This document shows positions 9,002 to 17,848 of a stretch of DNA of 64,000 nt, piece after piece. The translations under genes were made by a program, and so were the position numbers. A model generated the notes under the pieces. It was not told where the DNA came from, ran no database searches, and worked only from the letters and a program-made list of their open reading frames with translations. How positions within the stretch are numbered: position 1 is the stretch's first letter; the number at the start of each line of letters is the position of its first letter. Source of the DNA: Nocardia elegans NBRC 108235 (GTDB lineage Bacteria > Actinomycetota > Actinomycetes > Mycobacteriales > Mycobacteriaceae); contig NZ_BDBF01000015.1 of the NCBI RefSeq assembly GCF_001612845.1, positions 62,001 through 126,000 on the forward strand, read 5' to 3'.

Positions 9002-11887
9002 TTAGCCCCCGCTCAGCGTCCTCGTCGGCTCGGCGCCCACCGCGCTCACCAGTGCGTTCACCTCGGCGCGTGTCATGACCGCGCCGGCCGCCAGACCCGC
9101 GTCGAATTCCCGCTCGGACAGCGCCGTCCGGACCGCGGCGGCCTCGCGGGGCGCATCCGTCGGATCCATCGCCTCCGGAAGGAATCCGATCCGACCGCCG
9201 AGTGCGCGCACGGCCCCGAGCAGGCGGGCACCGTCGTCGGCGCGGCCGCTGCGCGCGGCGATCGCGGCGGCCAGATGCACCATCACCAGCCACGAGGTGA
9301 CGTCGCCGTCCGATTCCAGCGCGGTCTGCATGGTGCGCAACGCCGTGCGAGCATCGGTCGGATCGCCGGTGTCCATCGCGCAACGAGCCAGCGTCCACGA
9401 CGCGGAGGCGACCGGCCAGCGGTGGCCGCATCGCTCCGCGACCGATACCGCCTCCCGCAGCGCGTCCCGTGCCGCGTCGAGGCGGTTCACGAATCGCAGG
9501 ATCATGCCCTCGATCATGAGCGCCTCGGCCAGCTGCCACGGATGGCCGGCCGCACTCACCTCGGCGACGGCGGCACGGGCGGCGGACGCCGTCGCGGGCG
9601 ACGCCGTGACCACGGCGTGCATGTAGGTGGTCCACGTCCGCATCCATGCGGCGGTGGCGTGATCGCCCGCGTCCGTCGCGACCCGGGCGGCTCGCTCGGT
9701 CGATTCCGCGCCCCGGACCGGATCGCCGGACAGGTAGTACAGGCCGCCGAGACCTGCCAGGGCGGACGCCAGTGTCGCCCCGTCGACCTCGTGTCCGCAA
9801 CGCTCACACGCGGCGAGGGCGCTCGTGATCGCCTCGATGCCCTCCTCGATGAAGCCGCGCCGGTACCAGAACCAGTAGAGCGCTGCCGCCAGCCGCAAGA
9901 CGTAGCCCGGGTCGCCGTCCGCGAATGCGGAGGCGATCGCGCTGCGGTGCTCGGCGACATCGGTCCCGAGCGCATCGAGCATCTGTGCCGACCGAGCGTC
10001 GCGCAGGTGGGTGGCCGCCAGCTGCGATCGCTCCAGGACGCAGCGTCGATGCGCCGCCCGCACCCGAACCAGTTCGTCGGCTTCGCAACGGGCCATAGCG
10101 AATTCGCGGATGGACTGCAACATTCGGTACCGGCGCGGCGAGGACGCCGGCTGCACTCGCAGCAGCGATCGACGGACCAGACCCGTCAGCGTTTCGAGAA
10201 CCGCCAGCGGCGAGGGCGCGCCGTGCACGGCGGCTGCGGCGTCGATATCGAAACTGCCGGCGAAGACGGCGATCTCACGCAGCAGCCGGGCTTCTGCCGG
10301 GCCGAGCATGCGATAGCTCCAGTCGATGGTGTCGACCAGCCGGCGCTGGCGGGCCGGCGCGGTGCGCGCGCCGCCCGCCAGCAGGGTGAACCGGTCGGCC
10401 AGTCCGTCGGCGATCTGCTGTTCGGACAGGATCCGCAGTTGCGCGGCGGCCAGTTCCACCGCGAGCGGAATGCCGTCGAGGTCGGCGCAGATCTGTCGCA
10501 CCGGTTCGCGCACCCGCTCGTCGAGCGTCCAGCCGTCGACCACACCCGCCGCGCGCGTGGCGAACAGTTCGACGGCGTCGGCCTCGTCCAGCGGCAGGAC
10601 CTCGACGACGCGTTCGCCGTCGACGGCCAGCGCCTCCCGGCTGGTGGCGAGGATTCGGATGCGCGGGCATCGGCTCAACAGGACGCTCGCGACGGCGGCG
10701 ACCCCGTCGAGCAGATGTTCGCAATTGTCCAGCAACAGCGTGCATTCCCGGTCGGGGAGGACGTTCGCGAGCCGATCCAGCGTTGCCGCACCGCGAACCT
10801 GGATGGCCGCGGCCACGGTGGCGGCGACCAGTTGGTCGGATTCGACCGGTGCCAGATCGACCCACCACGGCCCGTCGCCCGCCGGCAGTCGCCGGCAGGT
10901 TTCGAGGGCCAGCCGGGTCTTGCCGACGCCGCCGGTGCCGACGAGCGTCACCAGCCGGTGGGTGCGCACGGCTCGTCCGATGTCGTCGAGTGCGCCGCTG
11001 CGGCCGATCAATTGGGTGCGCGGAACCGGCATCTGTGGAGCCGACGCGACCGAGCCTTGGGCGGCCGTCGTGCGCCTCGCGGAGCCGGAGAGCAGATCCT
11101 CGTCGTGACGCAGGATCGCAGTCTCCAGTTCCCGCAGCCGGACACCGGGCTCGATGCCGAGCTCGCTGTCGAGCAGGCGGCGGATATCCCGCAGGGCGGC
11201 AAGGGCCTCGGGCTGCCGCCCGGCCCGGTAACGGGCCAGCGCCAGCAGCTCCCATACCCGCTCGTCGAGGGGGTGCGCCGACACCAGGTCCTCGGCGTCG
11301 GCCAGCGCGGCATCGGCGCGACCGGCGTCGAGTCGCAACTGCACGAGTGCCTTGCGGGCGCGCAGTTCCAGCGTGGTCAGTCTGACGATCTCGGGGCGCA
11401 CGAATTCCGCATCGGCCACATCCGCGTAGGGCGCACCCCGCCAATCCGCCAGCGCCGCCTCGTATGACCTGAGACTGGCATCGAGATCACCTGTGGCACA
11501 AGCGGATTCGGCGTCGATGACGTGTTGTGCGAATCGATGCGCGTCGATCCGGTCCGCGGGCAGATCCAGCAGGTAGCGGGTGCCGCAGCGGGCGATCACG
11601 CTTCCGCCGCCGCGGCGGCGGTCGGGCTCGAGCCGGTTACGCAGCGTCGAGATCCCGAAATGCAGCGAGTTCACCGAGGGGTCCCTGGCGTCGTGCCACA
11701 CCTGCTCGAGCAGTCGGTCGGCGGACACCTCGTGCGGGAACGCGGCGATCAACGCCGCCAGCAGTGTCCGCTGCCGCAAGCCCCCGAGATCGACCGGCCG
11801 GCCGCCGACGGTGGCCGCCAGCCCACCCAGTACCCGCAGCCGCAGCTGCGCACCGCTCGAATCATCCGTATCCGGGGGATCACCCAC
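9002..11887 (-). CDS. AfsR/SARP-family transcriptional regulator with NB-ARC and TPR-like domains
   Basis: A 961-aa regulator. Residues about 15-105 form an OmpR-like winged-helix DNA-binding domain (LRVLGGLAATVGG), and about 110-255 the BTAD domain. An NB-ARC-type ATPase starts near residue 290 with Walker A GTGGVGKT and a later LLLDNCEHL Walker B. The C-terminal third is helical TPR-like repeats. The family generally activates nearby metabolic genes in response to unknown ligands or nucleotide state. Start GTG at 11887 follows GAGGTGACTC. It is divergent from the small secreted peptide at 12056 and upstream of the FAD oxidoreductase, the most likely targets. Confidence 0.92.
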   Translation of the reverse strand: MGDPPDTDDSSGAQLRLRVLGGLAATVGGRPVDLGGLRQRTLLAALIAAFPHEVSADRLLEQVWHDARDPSVNSLHFGISTLRNRLEPDRRRGGGSVIARCGTRYLLDLPADRIDAHRFAQHVIDAESACATGDLDASLRSYEAALADWRGAPYADVADAEFVRPEIVRLTTLELRARKALVQLRLDAGRADAALADAEDLVSAHPLDERVWELLALARYRAGRQPEALAALRDIRRLLDSELGIEPGVRLRELETAILRHDEDLLSGSARRTTAAQGSVASAPQMPVPRTQLIGRSGALDDIGRAVRTHRLVTLVGTGGVGKTRLALETCRRLPAGDGPWWVDLAPVESDQLVAATVAAAIQVRGAATLDRLANVLPDRECTLLLDNCEHLLDGVAAVASVLLSRCPRIRILATSREALAVDGERVVEVLPLDEADAVELFATRAAGVVDGWTLDERVREPVRQICADLDGIPLAVELAAAQLRILSEQQIADGLADRFTLLAGGARTAPARQRRLVDTIDWSYRMLGPAEARLLREIAVFAGSFDIDAAAAVHGAPSPLAVLETLTGLVRRSLLRVQPASSPRRYRMLQSIREFAMARCEADELVRVRAAHRRCVLERSQLAATHLRDARSAQMLDALGTDVAEHRSAIASAFADGDPGYVLRLAAALYWFWYRRGFIEEGIEAITSALAACERCGHEVDGATLASALAGLGGLYYLSGDPVRGAESTERAARVATDAGDHATAAWMRTWTTYMHAVVTASPATASAARAAVAEVSAAGHPWQLAEALMIEGMILRFVNRLDAARDALREAVSVAERCGHRWPVASASWTLARCAMDTGDPTDARTALRTMQTALESDGDVTSWLVMVHLAAAIAARSGRADDGARLLGAVRALGGRIGFLPEAMDPTDAPREAAAVRTALSEREFDAGLAAGAVMTRAEVNALVSAVGAEPTRTLSGG

Positions 11888-12055
11888 GAGTCACCTCACT
11901 ACAGCTCTCGCCCGGCAATCTAACCCGGCCCCGCCCGATGACGGCGCGGCAGGGAGCGTTCCTCGGCATGCCGAGCAACGACGGTCACTTGTGATCGATG
12001 CGGCGCCGGGCGGAGAATAGGTGGTGGTAGTCCCGACTCCTGCGAAAGAACTGCG

Positions 12056-12259
12056 ATGTCTCGAAGGATTGGTCTTGCCGTCGCGACGGCTGTCACTACG
12101 TTGACCCTGGGGGTCGCCGCCCCCGCGATCGCTTCGGCCGCGGCCCCGGCGGCCGGTACGCCGGGGACCAGCGACACAGCCCAGGCGACGCAGATTCAGT
12201 GGCTCTCCGTTTGCCTCAACCTTCCGGTCGGATCGGCGAGCGTCAGCTTCTGCATCTAG
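12056..12259 (+). CDS. Small secreted two-cysteine peptide of unknown function
   Basis: A 67-aa product with a textbook Sec signal peptide: basic MSRRI, hydrophobic core LAVATAVTTLTLGVAA, and an AxA-type site near residues 26-28 (IASA). The predicted mature peptide is only about 39 residues. It has a low-complexity Ala/Gly/Thr/Ser start and a C-terminal module WLSVCLNLPVGSASVSFCI whose two cysteines, one penultimate, could form a disulfide. The ribosome site is weak (GAAAG). It is divergent from the AfsR-like regulator, 168 bp away, which may control it. I do not recognise a family; a secreted signal, structural or antimicrobial role would be speculation. Confidence 0.72.
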   Translation: MSRRIGLAVATAVTTLTLGVAAPAIASAAAPAAGTPGTSDTAQATQIQWLSVCLNLPVGSASVSFCI

Positions 12260-12362
12260 CGTGAGAGTGTGCCCGGCACCGGCGGCGCCGGTGCTGTAGA
12301 AGCCTGTTTCCGTCCCGGTGGAGGAATTGCGTCGCGTGCACGCCGGGGCGGTGTGGTTGCCT

Positions 12363-13130
12363 CTATCGATCCGGTCCGACCGCGGCTCGAATTCTGGTGA
12401 CGAGGTCGTCGAGCCGCCGCTGGTGCGAACCCTCCCAATAGATCCGGCGGCATTCCCGGCATTGTCTGAAGGTGTCGTAGTACTTGCGGGTGAGTGGCTC
12501 GAGCCGGTCGGCGACATCCTGTTCGGCCACGTCGGTCAGCAGGCCCCCGCAGGGCAGGCAGCGGCTGAACGGCCTCAGCCGATCGGTCAGATCGAGCCGG
12601 CGGATCACCTCGACGAGCTGATCGACGGGCCGATTCGAACGCACGAATACTCCGTGGGTCACGTTGCGTCGCTTCAGGAGTCCGCGGTCGCGGGTGAGGA
12701 TGATTCGGTGTTGTTCCGCGGCGGCCGTTGCCAGGGCGGCATCGTCGGTGTCCGACGGGCTCCGGGCGTCGAGGCCCATCAACCGCATGAGCCGGGCGAG
12801 CCCACCGAGATTGACGTCCACGATGAAACGCGGATCGCGCAGCGGGCGGGGACGAACCCGTGTCGCCGGCCCGATGTCGAGGGTCTCGAAGACCGGGTAG
12901 GCGGCGAGCCGATCGCCCGGCCGCGGGTGATGACCGAAGTCGACGGATTCGCCGTTCACCAGCATGAGGTCGACTTCGGTATGCGGGATGCCGGCGGCCT
13001 CGACGATATCTTTCACGGTCTGATGCGGACGGATCGGCCGCCGCTGCGCGGCGTACCGTGCGGCCGGGGGCACGAAGTCGTTCAGTTCGGCGTACACCCG
13101 CAGTTCGACACTCGCGGTCATGGAGACCAT
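12363..13130 (-). CDS. Mut7-C ubiquitin-like and RNase-domain protein
   Basis: About 255 aa. The N-terminal 85 residues form a ubiquitin/ThiS-like fold (VELRVYAELNDFVPPAAR to RLAAYPVFE), followed by the Mut7-C RNase domain, a PIN-related fold: FIVDVNLGGLARLMRLMGLDA, then DDAALATAAAEQHRIILTRDRGLL with conserved acidic residues. It ends with a zinc-ribbon-like pair, CLPCGG and CRECRRIYWEG. This arrangement is a widespread conserved protein of unproven function, presumed to bind or cleave RNA. The ATG at 13130 has AGGA upstream; an ATG at 13121 is an alternative. It stands alone between the arabinosyltransferase and the secreted peptide gene. Confidence 0.87.
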   Translation of the reverse strand: MVSMTASVELRVYAELNDFVPPAARYAAQRRPIRPHQTVKDIVEAAGIPHTEVDLMLVNGESVDFGHHPRPGDRLAAYPVFETLDIGPATRVRPRPLRDPRFIVDVNLGGLARLMRLMGLDARSPSDTDDAALATAAAEQHRIILTRDRGLLKRRNVTHGVFVRSNRPVDQLVEVIRRLDLTDRLRPFSRCLPCGGLLTDVAEQDVADRLEPLTRKYYDTFRQCRECRRIYWEGSHQRRLDDLVTRIRAAVGPDR

Positions 13131-13217
13131 TGTCGTCCTGCTCCGGGACACGACCCGCTGTGCGGCGGCGGTGCGAGAAGCGTGAAGCCCGATCACGGCC
13201 GGGCTCCGCGGAGGCGG

Positions 13218-16200
13218 TCACCAGGTGTAGATATGCCCGGGTGACCACATACCGCCGTGGGTCTCCTGGGTGACCGCCGGGGTCGCCGGGACGGCCGAGG
13301 GGTCGATCGGCGTGAGGCGTTGCAGTTCGCCCCAATCCTGGTCCCAGTCGTAGGCGAGGTAGGTGGCCAGGGTTTGCGAGCGCAGCAATTGCTGACTCCA
13401 GCCCAGCGGTCCGCCGCCGGCGTGGCTTTCCCACATCGTGGTGTCGGCGGCGCCCAGGCGGTTGGGCAGGATGCGCCAGTCCGGTACCTGGGCGATGCCG
13501 TCCTTGTGGTCGAAGGGGCGCTGGCAGGGGAACTGCAGGCCCACGGCCCAGTCCAGCAGAACCGGCTGCTTCGAGCCGACCAGATCGTTCAGCGTGTGCG
13601 TCTTCGGGATGCGCGGGGGAGTCAGCGCCACCCAGCGCTGCGGATCGAGGTTGTGATCCTTGGCCACGATGCGGATCACGTTGGCCGCGGCGGGAATTCG
13701 ATCCAGGGGAACGCGCAGGTTCCGCCACGACGGCGCCGGGCCGATGTCGATCGGGGTCACCCGTCCGAGTGCGTGTGCGTTCGTCGCGGAGTCGGTGGTT
13801 CCGTATTCGATCTCCACCGGTTCACCGCCGACGTATCCGTTGTTCGGGCCCACCGCCTGGATGCGCCCCGCCGCCGCGATCGAGACTATATCGCTGCGAT
13901 CGTGCTGCGCGGGCAGGCGGTACCAGCCGGTGACGAGATCGGCGGGCTGCTCCTCGCCGTAGGTGCCGAGTTCCGGTGTGGTCGCCGCGTCGAGACCGTA
14001 AGGCAGTGGAGCACCGCCGGTCTGAGTGGCCGACTCGCCGGTGCCGGGTTTGTCGCCGAAGGATTTGGCGATGCTGCTGGTCTCCTCCTGCTCGTCGGGT
14101 GACATCACGTCACCGACGCCGTTCGGCACGAATCCGCGAGCGCCGTTGGAGAAGGTGGAGAACTGGTCGCCGACGAGCGGCTGCATCAGCGAGGCGTTGG
14201 GGTCGGTTTCGACCAGGACCTTGTTCGCCAGCCCGCACGGATTGCCCACTACCGCATGGATATTCGAGGAAGCCAGCGAGAATCCCGGGTATTGCGTCAC
14301 CGCGCCCGCGGTGAACGAGAACACCTCGAACACCACCAGGATCGCCGCGGCCGCCATCAACGGCGGGAACTTCGCCAGGCGCCAGGCGCGCGGGGAAACC
14401 CGATGCGGCGTGCCGGGTTTCGGCGCCCGCACATGCCACCAGATCGCCAGCAGCAGGCACAGCGCGGCGATGATCAGGAATATCCGGCTGAACCCGACGC
14501 CGAGCACCGAAGGTGGCTCGTTCCACCAGGGGACACCGAAACTCGAGACCCACCACCACTGGTTGACACTGGTGAAGATCTGCGCCATCGCCAGCGCCAT
14601 CACCGCCGCGAACAGGGCGCGATTGCGCGGCGAGCGCATCACGCGGGGCCCCACCGCGACCGCGGTCAGTACCGCGACTGCTCCGGCCAGACCGGCGTAC
14701 ACACCGTTGTGGTGGGTGAATTTCGTCGGGCAGGTCGCCATCAGCACCATGGCCCCGAATGTCACGCCGAGCAGCCGCCGCGCCGGCCCCGGGGCGGTGA
14801 ACGGAATGCGCCCGCCCTTGCGCAGCAGGACGAAGACGCAGACCAGCAGGCTCAGCCACATCGCGACCATGCCGAAGCGACGGGCGATGGAGCCGTCGGC
14901 CGACGGCATGAACAGCCACTGGTAGTTCAGGTAGTCGTTGTACCAGGGGTCCGAGGGGCCGACGATGTTGTGCACGCGCTGCATCTCGAACATCGCCGAG
15001 AGCGGTTCGACGGCGAAGGCGAAGGCCAGCACCAGCATTCCGGCCGCGGCCAGCGGTGCCAGCAGCGCCCCGTACGCCCGGATCCACGCGCCGGTCGGCA
15101 CCGGATTTCCGTCCTGCGCACCGGCGAGTTCGCGTGCTCTCGGGACACCGAATCCCACGGCCGAACGCAGGCCCGCGAGCAGCGGCGCCAGGCAGATGAT
15201 GCCCGAGGGCGCGGCGGTGAAACTGAACGCGGCGACCAGGATCGCGAGGGCATACGGCAGCAGCCGGTGGGTCGCGATGGCGCGCTCCACGAGGCACCAG
15301 GTGAGCAGCACGCAGACGGCGACCACCGGCTCGGGCCGCAGCCCGTTGTTGTAGGGCAGCCACACGGCCAGGAAGGCCAGCGCGCCCGTCCACACCGCCA
15401 CCTTGTCGTGGCGCACCGCCACACCGAGCCGCGGGATCACCTCCCGGCTCAGCGCCAGCCAGGTGACCACGGCGGCCAGCAGCGTCGGCAGTCGCATCCA
15501 CGGGCTCGCGACGCTGATCTCCGACATGTGCGCGATGATGTCGTACGGCGGCGTGCCGACCGGGTTCTCCGGGACGCCGAAGAATCGGAAGTAGTTGGCC
15601 ATATAACCGGACACCAGCGAGGTGCGTGCCATCCCGAACTGGTAGCCGTCGTCGGAGGTGGTGGCCCCGATGAAATGCCACAGCAGCAGCGTGGCGAAGA
15701 CGACGACGTCCACGCCGGTGAACGTCCACCACCGCTGCGGCAACAGCCGCCGCAAACGCCGGCTGTCGGTGCGCTCCAGCCGGTACAGCGCGAGCAGCGC
15801 TACCAGTGTGAAGACGACAGCCAGTACTTCGGCCGCGCGCTTGAGGAAGGTCGGCGTCACCGAGAACCGGCTGTCGACCTGCGCGACGACCTTGGCGCCG
15901 TCCGCCTTGGGGAGATCGCTGAAGATGCCGACCACCTGTGGCCGCCAGTCACCCGGCGGCAAGGTGGCGCCTTCGATATCGGTTCCGGTGATACCGACCT
16001 TGGTCGACGACATATCGGCGTGCACGGTCAAGGTGCCGTCGGCGACCGCATCGATCGGCACACTCAGCAGCGATTGATTGCGCAACACGACCTCGAGTTG
16101 CGCGGGCTTTCCGTCCTGCACCGGTCGCACCCGCGCGACGAACCCGTACTTCTCCAGTTGCGGCGCACCGGCGGGCAGCGTCGACGCCAGCACGCCGCCG

Positions 16201-16478
16201 TGTGCGCTCAGTTGCGCCATCGACCGGCCGGGGATCGTGGCATCGAAGGTCAGCGGTGCGTAGGTGACCAATGGGGCGTCGACACTGCGGGCCGAATCGG
16301 CCTGCGGCCACGACAGGGTGGTGTGGTCCACCTTCACCGGCAGCAACGGCACCGCGAGGGCGCACAGCGCGCCCAGCAGCCCGGCGAGCAAGGCGATCGG
16401 TCCGGCCCAGTCGCCGAGCTGTCTACCCGAGGTCCTGGGTGTCGCGCCCGCAGTAGGCGCACCGTCCGCCCTCACCAT
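13218..16478 (-). CDS. Emb-family arabinosyltransferase
   Basis: A 1086-aa membrane arabinosyltransferase of the EmbA/B/C family, which polymerises arabinan of arabinogalactan or lipoarabinomannan from decaprenyl-phosphoryl-arabinose. One N-terminal membrane segment (LLAGLLGALCALAVPLLPV) is followed by an exported domain, then many transmembrane helices from about residue 208. The GT-C catalytic Asp pair is present (SDDGYQFGMAR, about residues 275-285), and the methionine there matches EmbB Met306, the ethambutol-resistance hot spot. A C-terminal carbohydrate-binding-like region completes the family's usual length. The frame stays open upstream to 16793, but 16478 fits the family N-terminus. 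No emb sibling, aftA or galactan gene adjoins, which is unusual. Confidence 0.92.
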   Translation of the reverse strand: MVRADGAPTAGATPRTSGRQLGDWAGPIALLAGLLGALCALAVPLLPVKVDHTTLSWPQADSARSVDAPLVTYAPLTFDATIPGRSMAQLSAHGGVLASTLPAGAPQLEKYGFVARVRPVQDGKPAQLEVVLRNQSLLSVPIDAVADGTLTVHADMSSTKVGITGTDIEGATLPPGDWRPQVVGIFSDLPKADGAKVVAQVDSRFSVTPTFLKRAAEVLAVVFTLVALLALYRLERTDSRRLRRLLPQRWWTFTGVDVVVFATLLLWHFIGATTSDDGYQFGMARTSLVSGYMANYFRFFGVPENPVGTPPYDIIAHMSEISVASPWMRLPTLLAAVVTWLALSREVIPRLGVAVRHDKVAVWTGALAFLAVWLPYNNGLRPEPVVAVCVLLTWCLVERAIATHRLLPYALAILVAAFSFTAAPSGIICLAPLLAGLRSAVGFGVPRARELAGAQDGNPVPTGAWIRAYGALLAPLAAAGMLVLAFAFAVEPLSAMFEMQRVHNIVGPSDPWYNDYLNYQWLFMPSADGSIARRFGMVAMWLSLLVCVFVLLRKGGRIPFTAPGPARRLLGVTFGAMVLMATCPTKFTHHNGVYAGLAGAVAVLTAVAVGPRVMRSPRNRALFAAVMALAMAQIFTSVNQWWWVSSFGVPWWNEPPSVLGVGFSRIFLIIAALCLLLAIWWHVRAPKPGTPHRVSPRAWRLAKFPPLMAAAAILVVFEVFSFTAGAVTQYPGFSLASSNIHAVVGNPCGLANKVLVETDPNASLMQPLVGDQFSTFSNGARGFVPNGVGDVMSPDEQEETSSIAKSFGDKPGTGESATQTGGAPLPYGLDAATTPELGTYGEEQPADLVTGWYRLPAQHDRSDIVSIAAAGRIQAVGPNNGYVGGEPVEIEYGTTDSATNAHALGRVTPIDIGPAPSWRNLRVPLDRIPAAANVIRIVAKDHNLDPQRWVALTPPRIPKTHTLNDLVGSKQPVLLDWAVGLQFPCQRPFDHKDGIAQVPDWRILPNRLGAADTTMWESHAGGGPLGWSQQLLRSQTLATYLAYDWDQDWGELQRLTPIDPSAVPATPAVTQETHGGMWSPGHIYTW

Positions 16479-16891
16479 CGTGTCGACCACGGTCGCCGAT
16501 GCTAGCGTGACGCTTCTGTTATCCGCGATTTCGTCTCTTGTTCTCAGTCTGCACTCAGGATCGGCTGCCGGGTCGAGGTCGCGTCCCGGGGTCGCCGATG
16601 CCACCGGCCGGTGGGTTGCCGGCAGGTAGGTCACCGTTCGCGAATCGGACGTTCGATCCCCGTTCGTGGCAACGGCTTTCAGCGCAGGCCGAGTCGGATG
16701 GCCGCCCCCGGTCGAGCGCGCGGGGTGCGGGAGGGTTTGCGCAGCGATTGCGAAGGCGCCGCTCGACGGTGCGCCACCGGTTCGATAACGCATGGCCGCG
16801 CTAATGGTATTGGCATTCTCTTTTTTCGCAAGTACCGTATTCGTCAGTGGGTGACGCGGTCGCCCGGCGTAGCGGCGGGTTGGAGGTCTTC
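16479..16891. other. 413-bp divergent intergenic region
   Basis: This gap separates the Emb gene from the LLM/CoA-transferase operon and should hold both promoters. The Emb frame is open through most of it but codes for nothing resembling the family. Near its right end, GCATTCTC at about 16813-16820 resembles a half site of the GAGAATnnnnTTCTC palindrome found upstream of other catabolic operons here, without a convincing second half. No RNA gene or repeat was seen. Confidence 0.5.
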
Positions 16892-17848
16892 GTGCGTGTC
16901 GGAGTGATGATCGGACCGGAGAAGGGGGATTCCGCGCGCAAGCTGAGCCGGATGCTCGACGACATCGCCTGGGCCGAGGAGGCCGGGCTCGACACCGCGT
17001 GGATTCCGCAGATTCCCAGCGATTTCGACGCGCTGATCACGGTCGCGGCGATGGGATTGCGGACTCGCCGCATCGAATTGGGGACCGCCGTGGTGCCGTT
17101 GCAGGCGCAGCATCCGATCGCCTTGGCACGCCAGGCGCTCTCGGCGCAGGCCGCCGCGAGTGGGCGATTGGCGCTGGGGGTGGGCCCCTCGCATCACTGG
17201 ATCGTGCGCGACATGCTCGGCTTGCCGTACGAGCGCCCGGCGGCCTATACCCGTGACTACCTGGACGTGCTGGCGGCGGGACTGACCGGCCCGGGGACCG
17301 TCGACGTCGAGAACGACACGTTCTCCGTGCACAATCCGCTCGATCTGGGCCCGGTCGCCCCGGTGCCGGTGCTGGTGGCCGCGCTCGGACCGGTGATGTT
17401 GCGCATCGCGGGGGAGCGGGCCGACGGGACCATTCTGTGGATGGCCGACGAGCGCGCGATCGCCGATCATGTGACGCCCAAGATCACCAAGGCGGCCGCC
17501 GACGCGGGCCGGACACCGCCGCGCATCGTCGCGGGACTTCCGGTCTGCCTGTGCCGGGATTCGGAGGTGGAGGAGGCGAAGGCGCGAGCCAATCGCATTC
17601 TCGGCGAGGCGGAAATCTCGCCCAATTATCAGCGCCTGCTCGAACAGGGCGATGCTCGCGACGTCGGCGACATCTGCGTGGCCGGCGGCGAGTCCGCCAT
17701 CGCGGCCGGGTTGCGCCGTTTCGCCGAGGCGGGTGCGACCGATGTCTCGATCCGGCTGCTGCCGATCGGCGACACTCGCGACGAACTGATCGCCTCCAAG
17801 CGCCGCACCCGCGAGATGATCGCCGGCGTCGCGCGGGAATTGCGATGA
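16892..17848 (+). CDS. LLM-class F420-dependent oxidoreductase
   Basis: A 318-aa luciferase-like (TIM-barrel) protein resembling the actinobacterial F420-dependent family. It starts VRVGVMIGPEKG and contains the segments GVGPSHHWIVRDMLG and PVPVLVAALGP typical of the group. Such enzymes use F420 or flavin to reduce or dehydrogenate small organic substrates. The GTG at 16892 is chosen because GGAGG lies six bases upstream; an ATG-like frame beginning at 16847 would have no ribosome site. Its stop overlaps the start of the following CoA-transferase (ATGA), so the two genes are translationally coupled. The substrate is unknown, presumably an intermediate of the same pathway as the CoA-transferase. 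Confidence 0.9.
   Translation: MRVGVMIGPEKGDSARKLSRMLDDIAWAEEAGLDTAWIPQIPSDFDALITVAAMGLRTRRIELGTAVVPLQAQHPIALARQALSAQAAASGRLALGVGPSHHWIVRDMLGLPYERPAAYTRDYLDVLAAGLTGPGTVDVENDTFSVHNPLDLGPVAPVPVLVAALGPVMLRIAGERADGTILWMADERAIADHVTPKITKAAADAGRTPPRIVAGLPVCLCRDSEVEEAKARANRILGEAEISPNYQRLLEQGDARDVGDICVAGGESAIAAGLRRFAEAGATDVSIRLLPIGDTRDELIASKRRTREMIAGVARELR

Noticed and set aside
14256..16505. A 749-codon open frame antisense to the arabinosyltransferase
   Set aside because: The composition is rich in Arg, Gln and His with no domain, while the opposite strand encodes a full Emb protein.
16813..16820. Half site GCATTCTC upstream of the LLM/CoA-transferase operon
   Set aside because: No matching second half at the right spacing, so membership of the palindrome regulon cannot be claimed.
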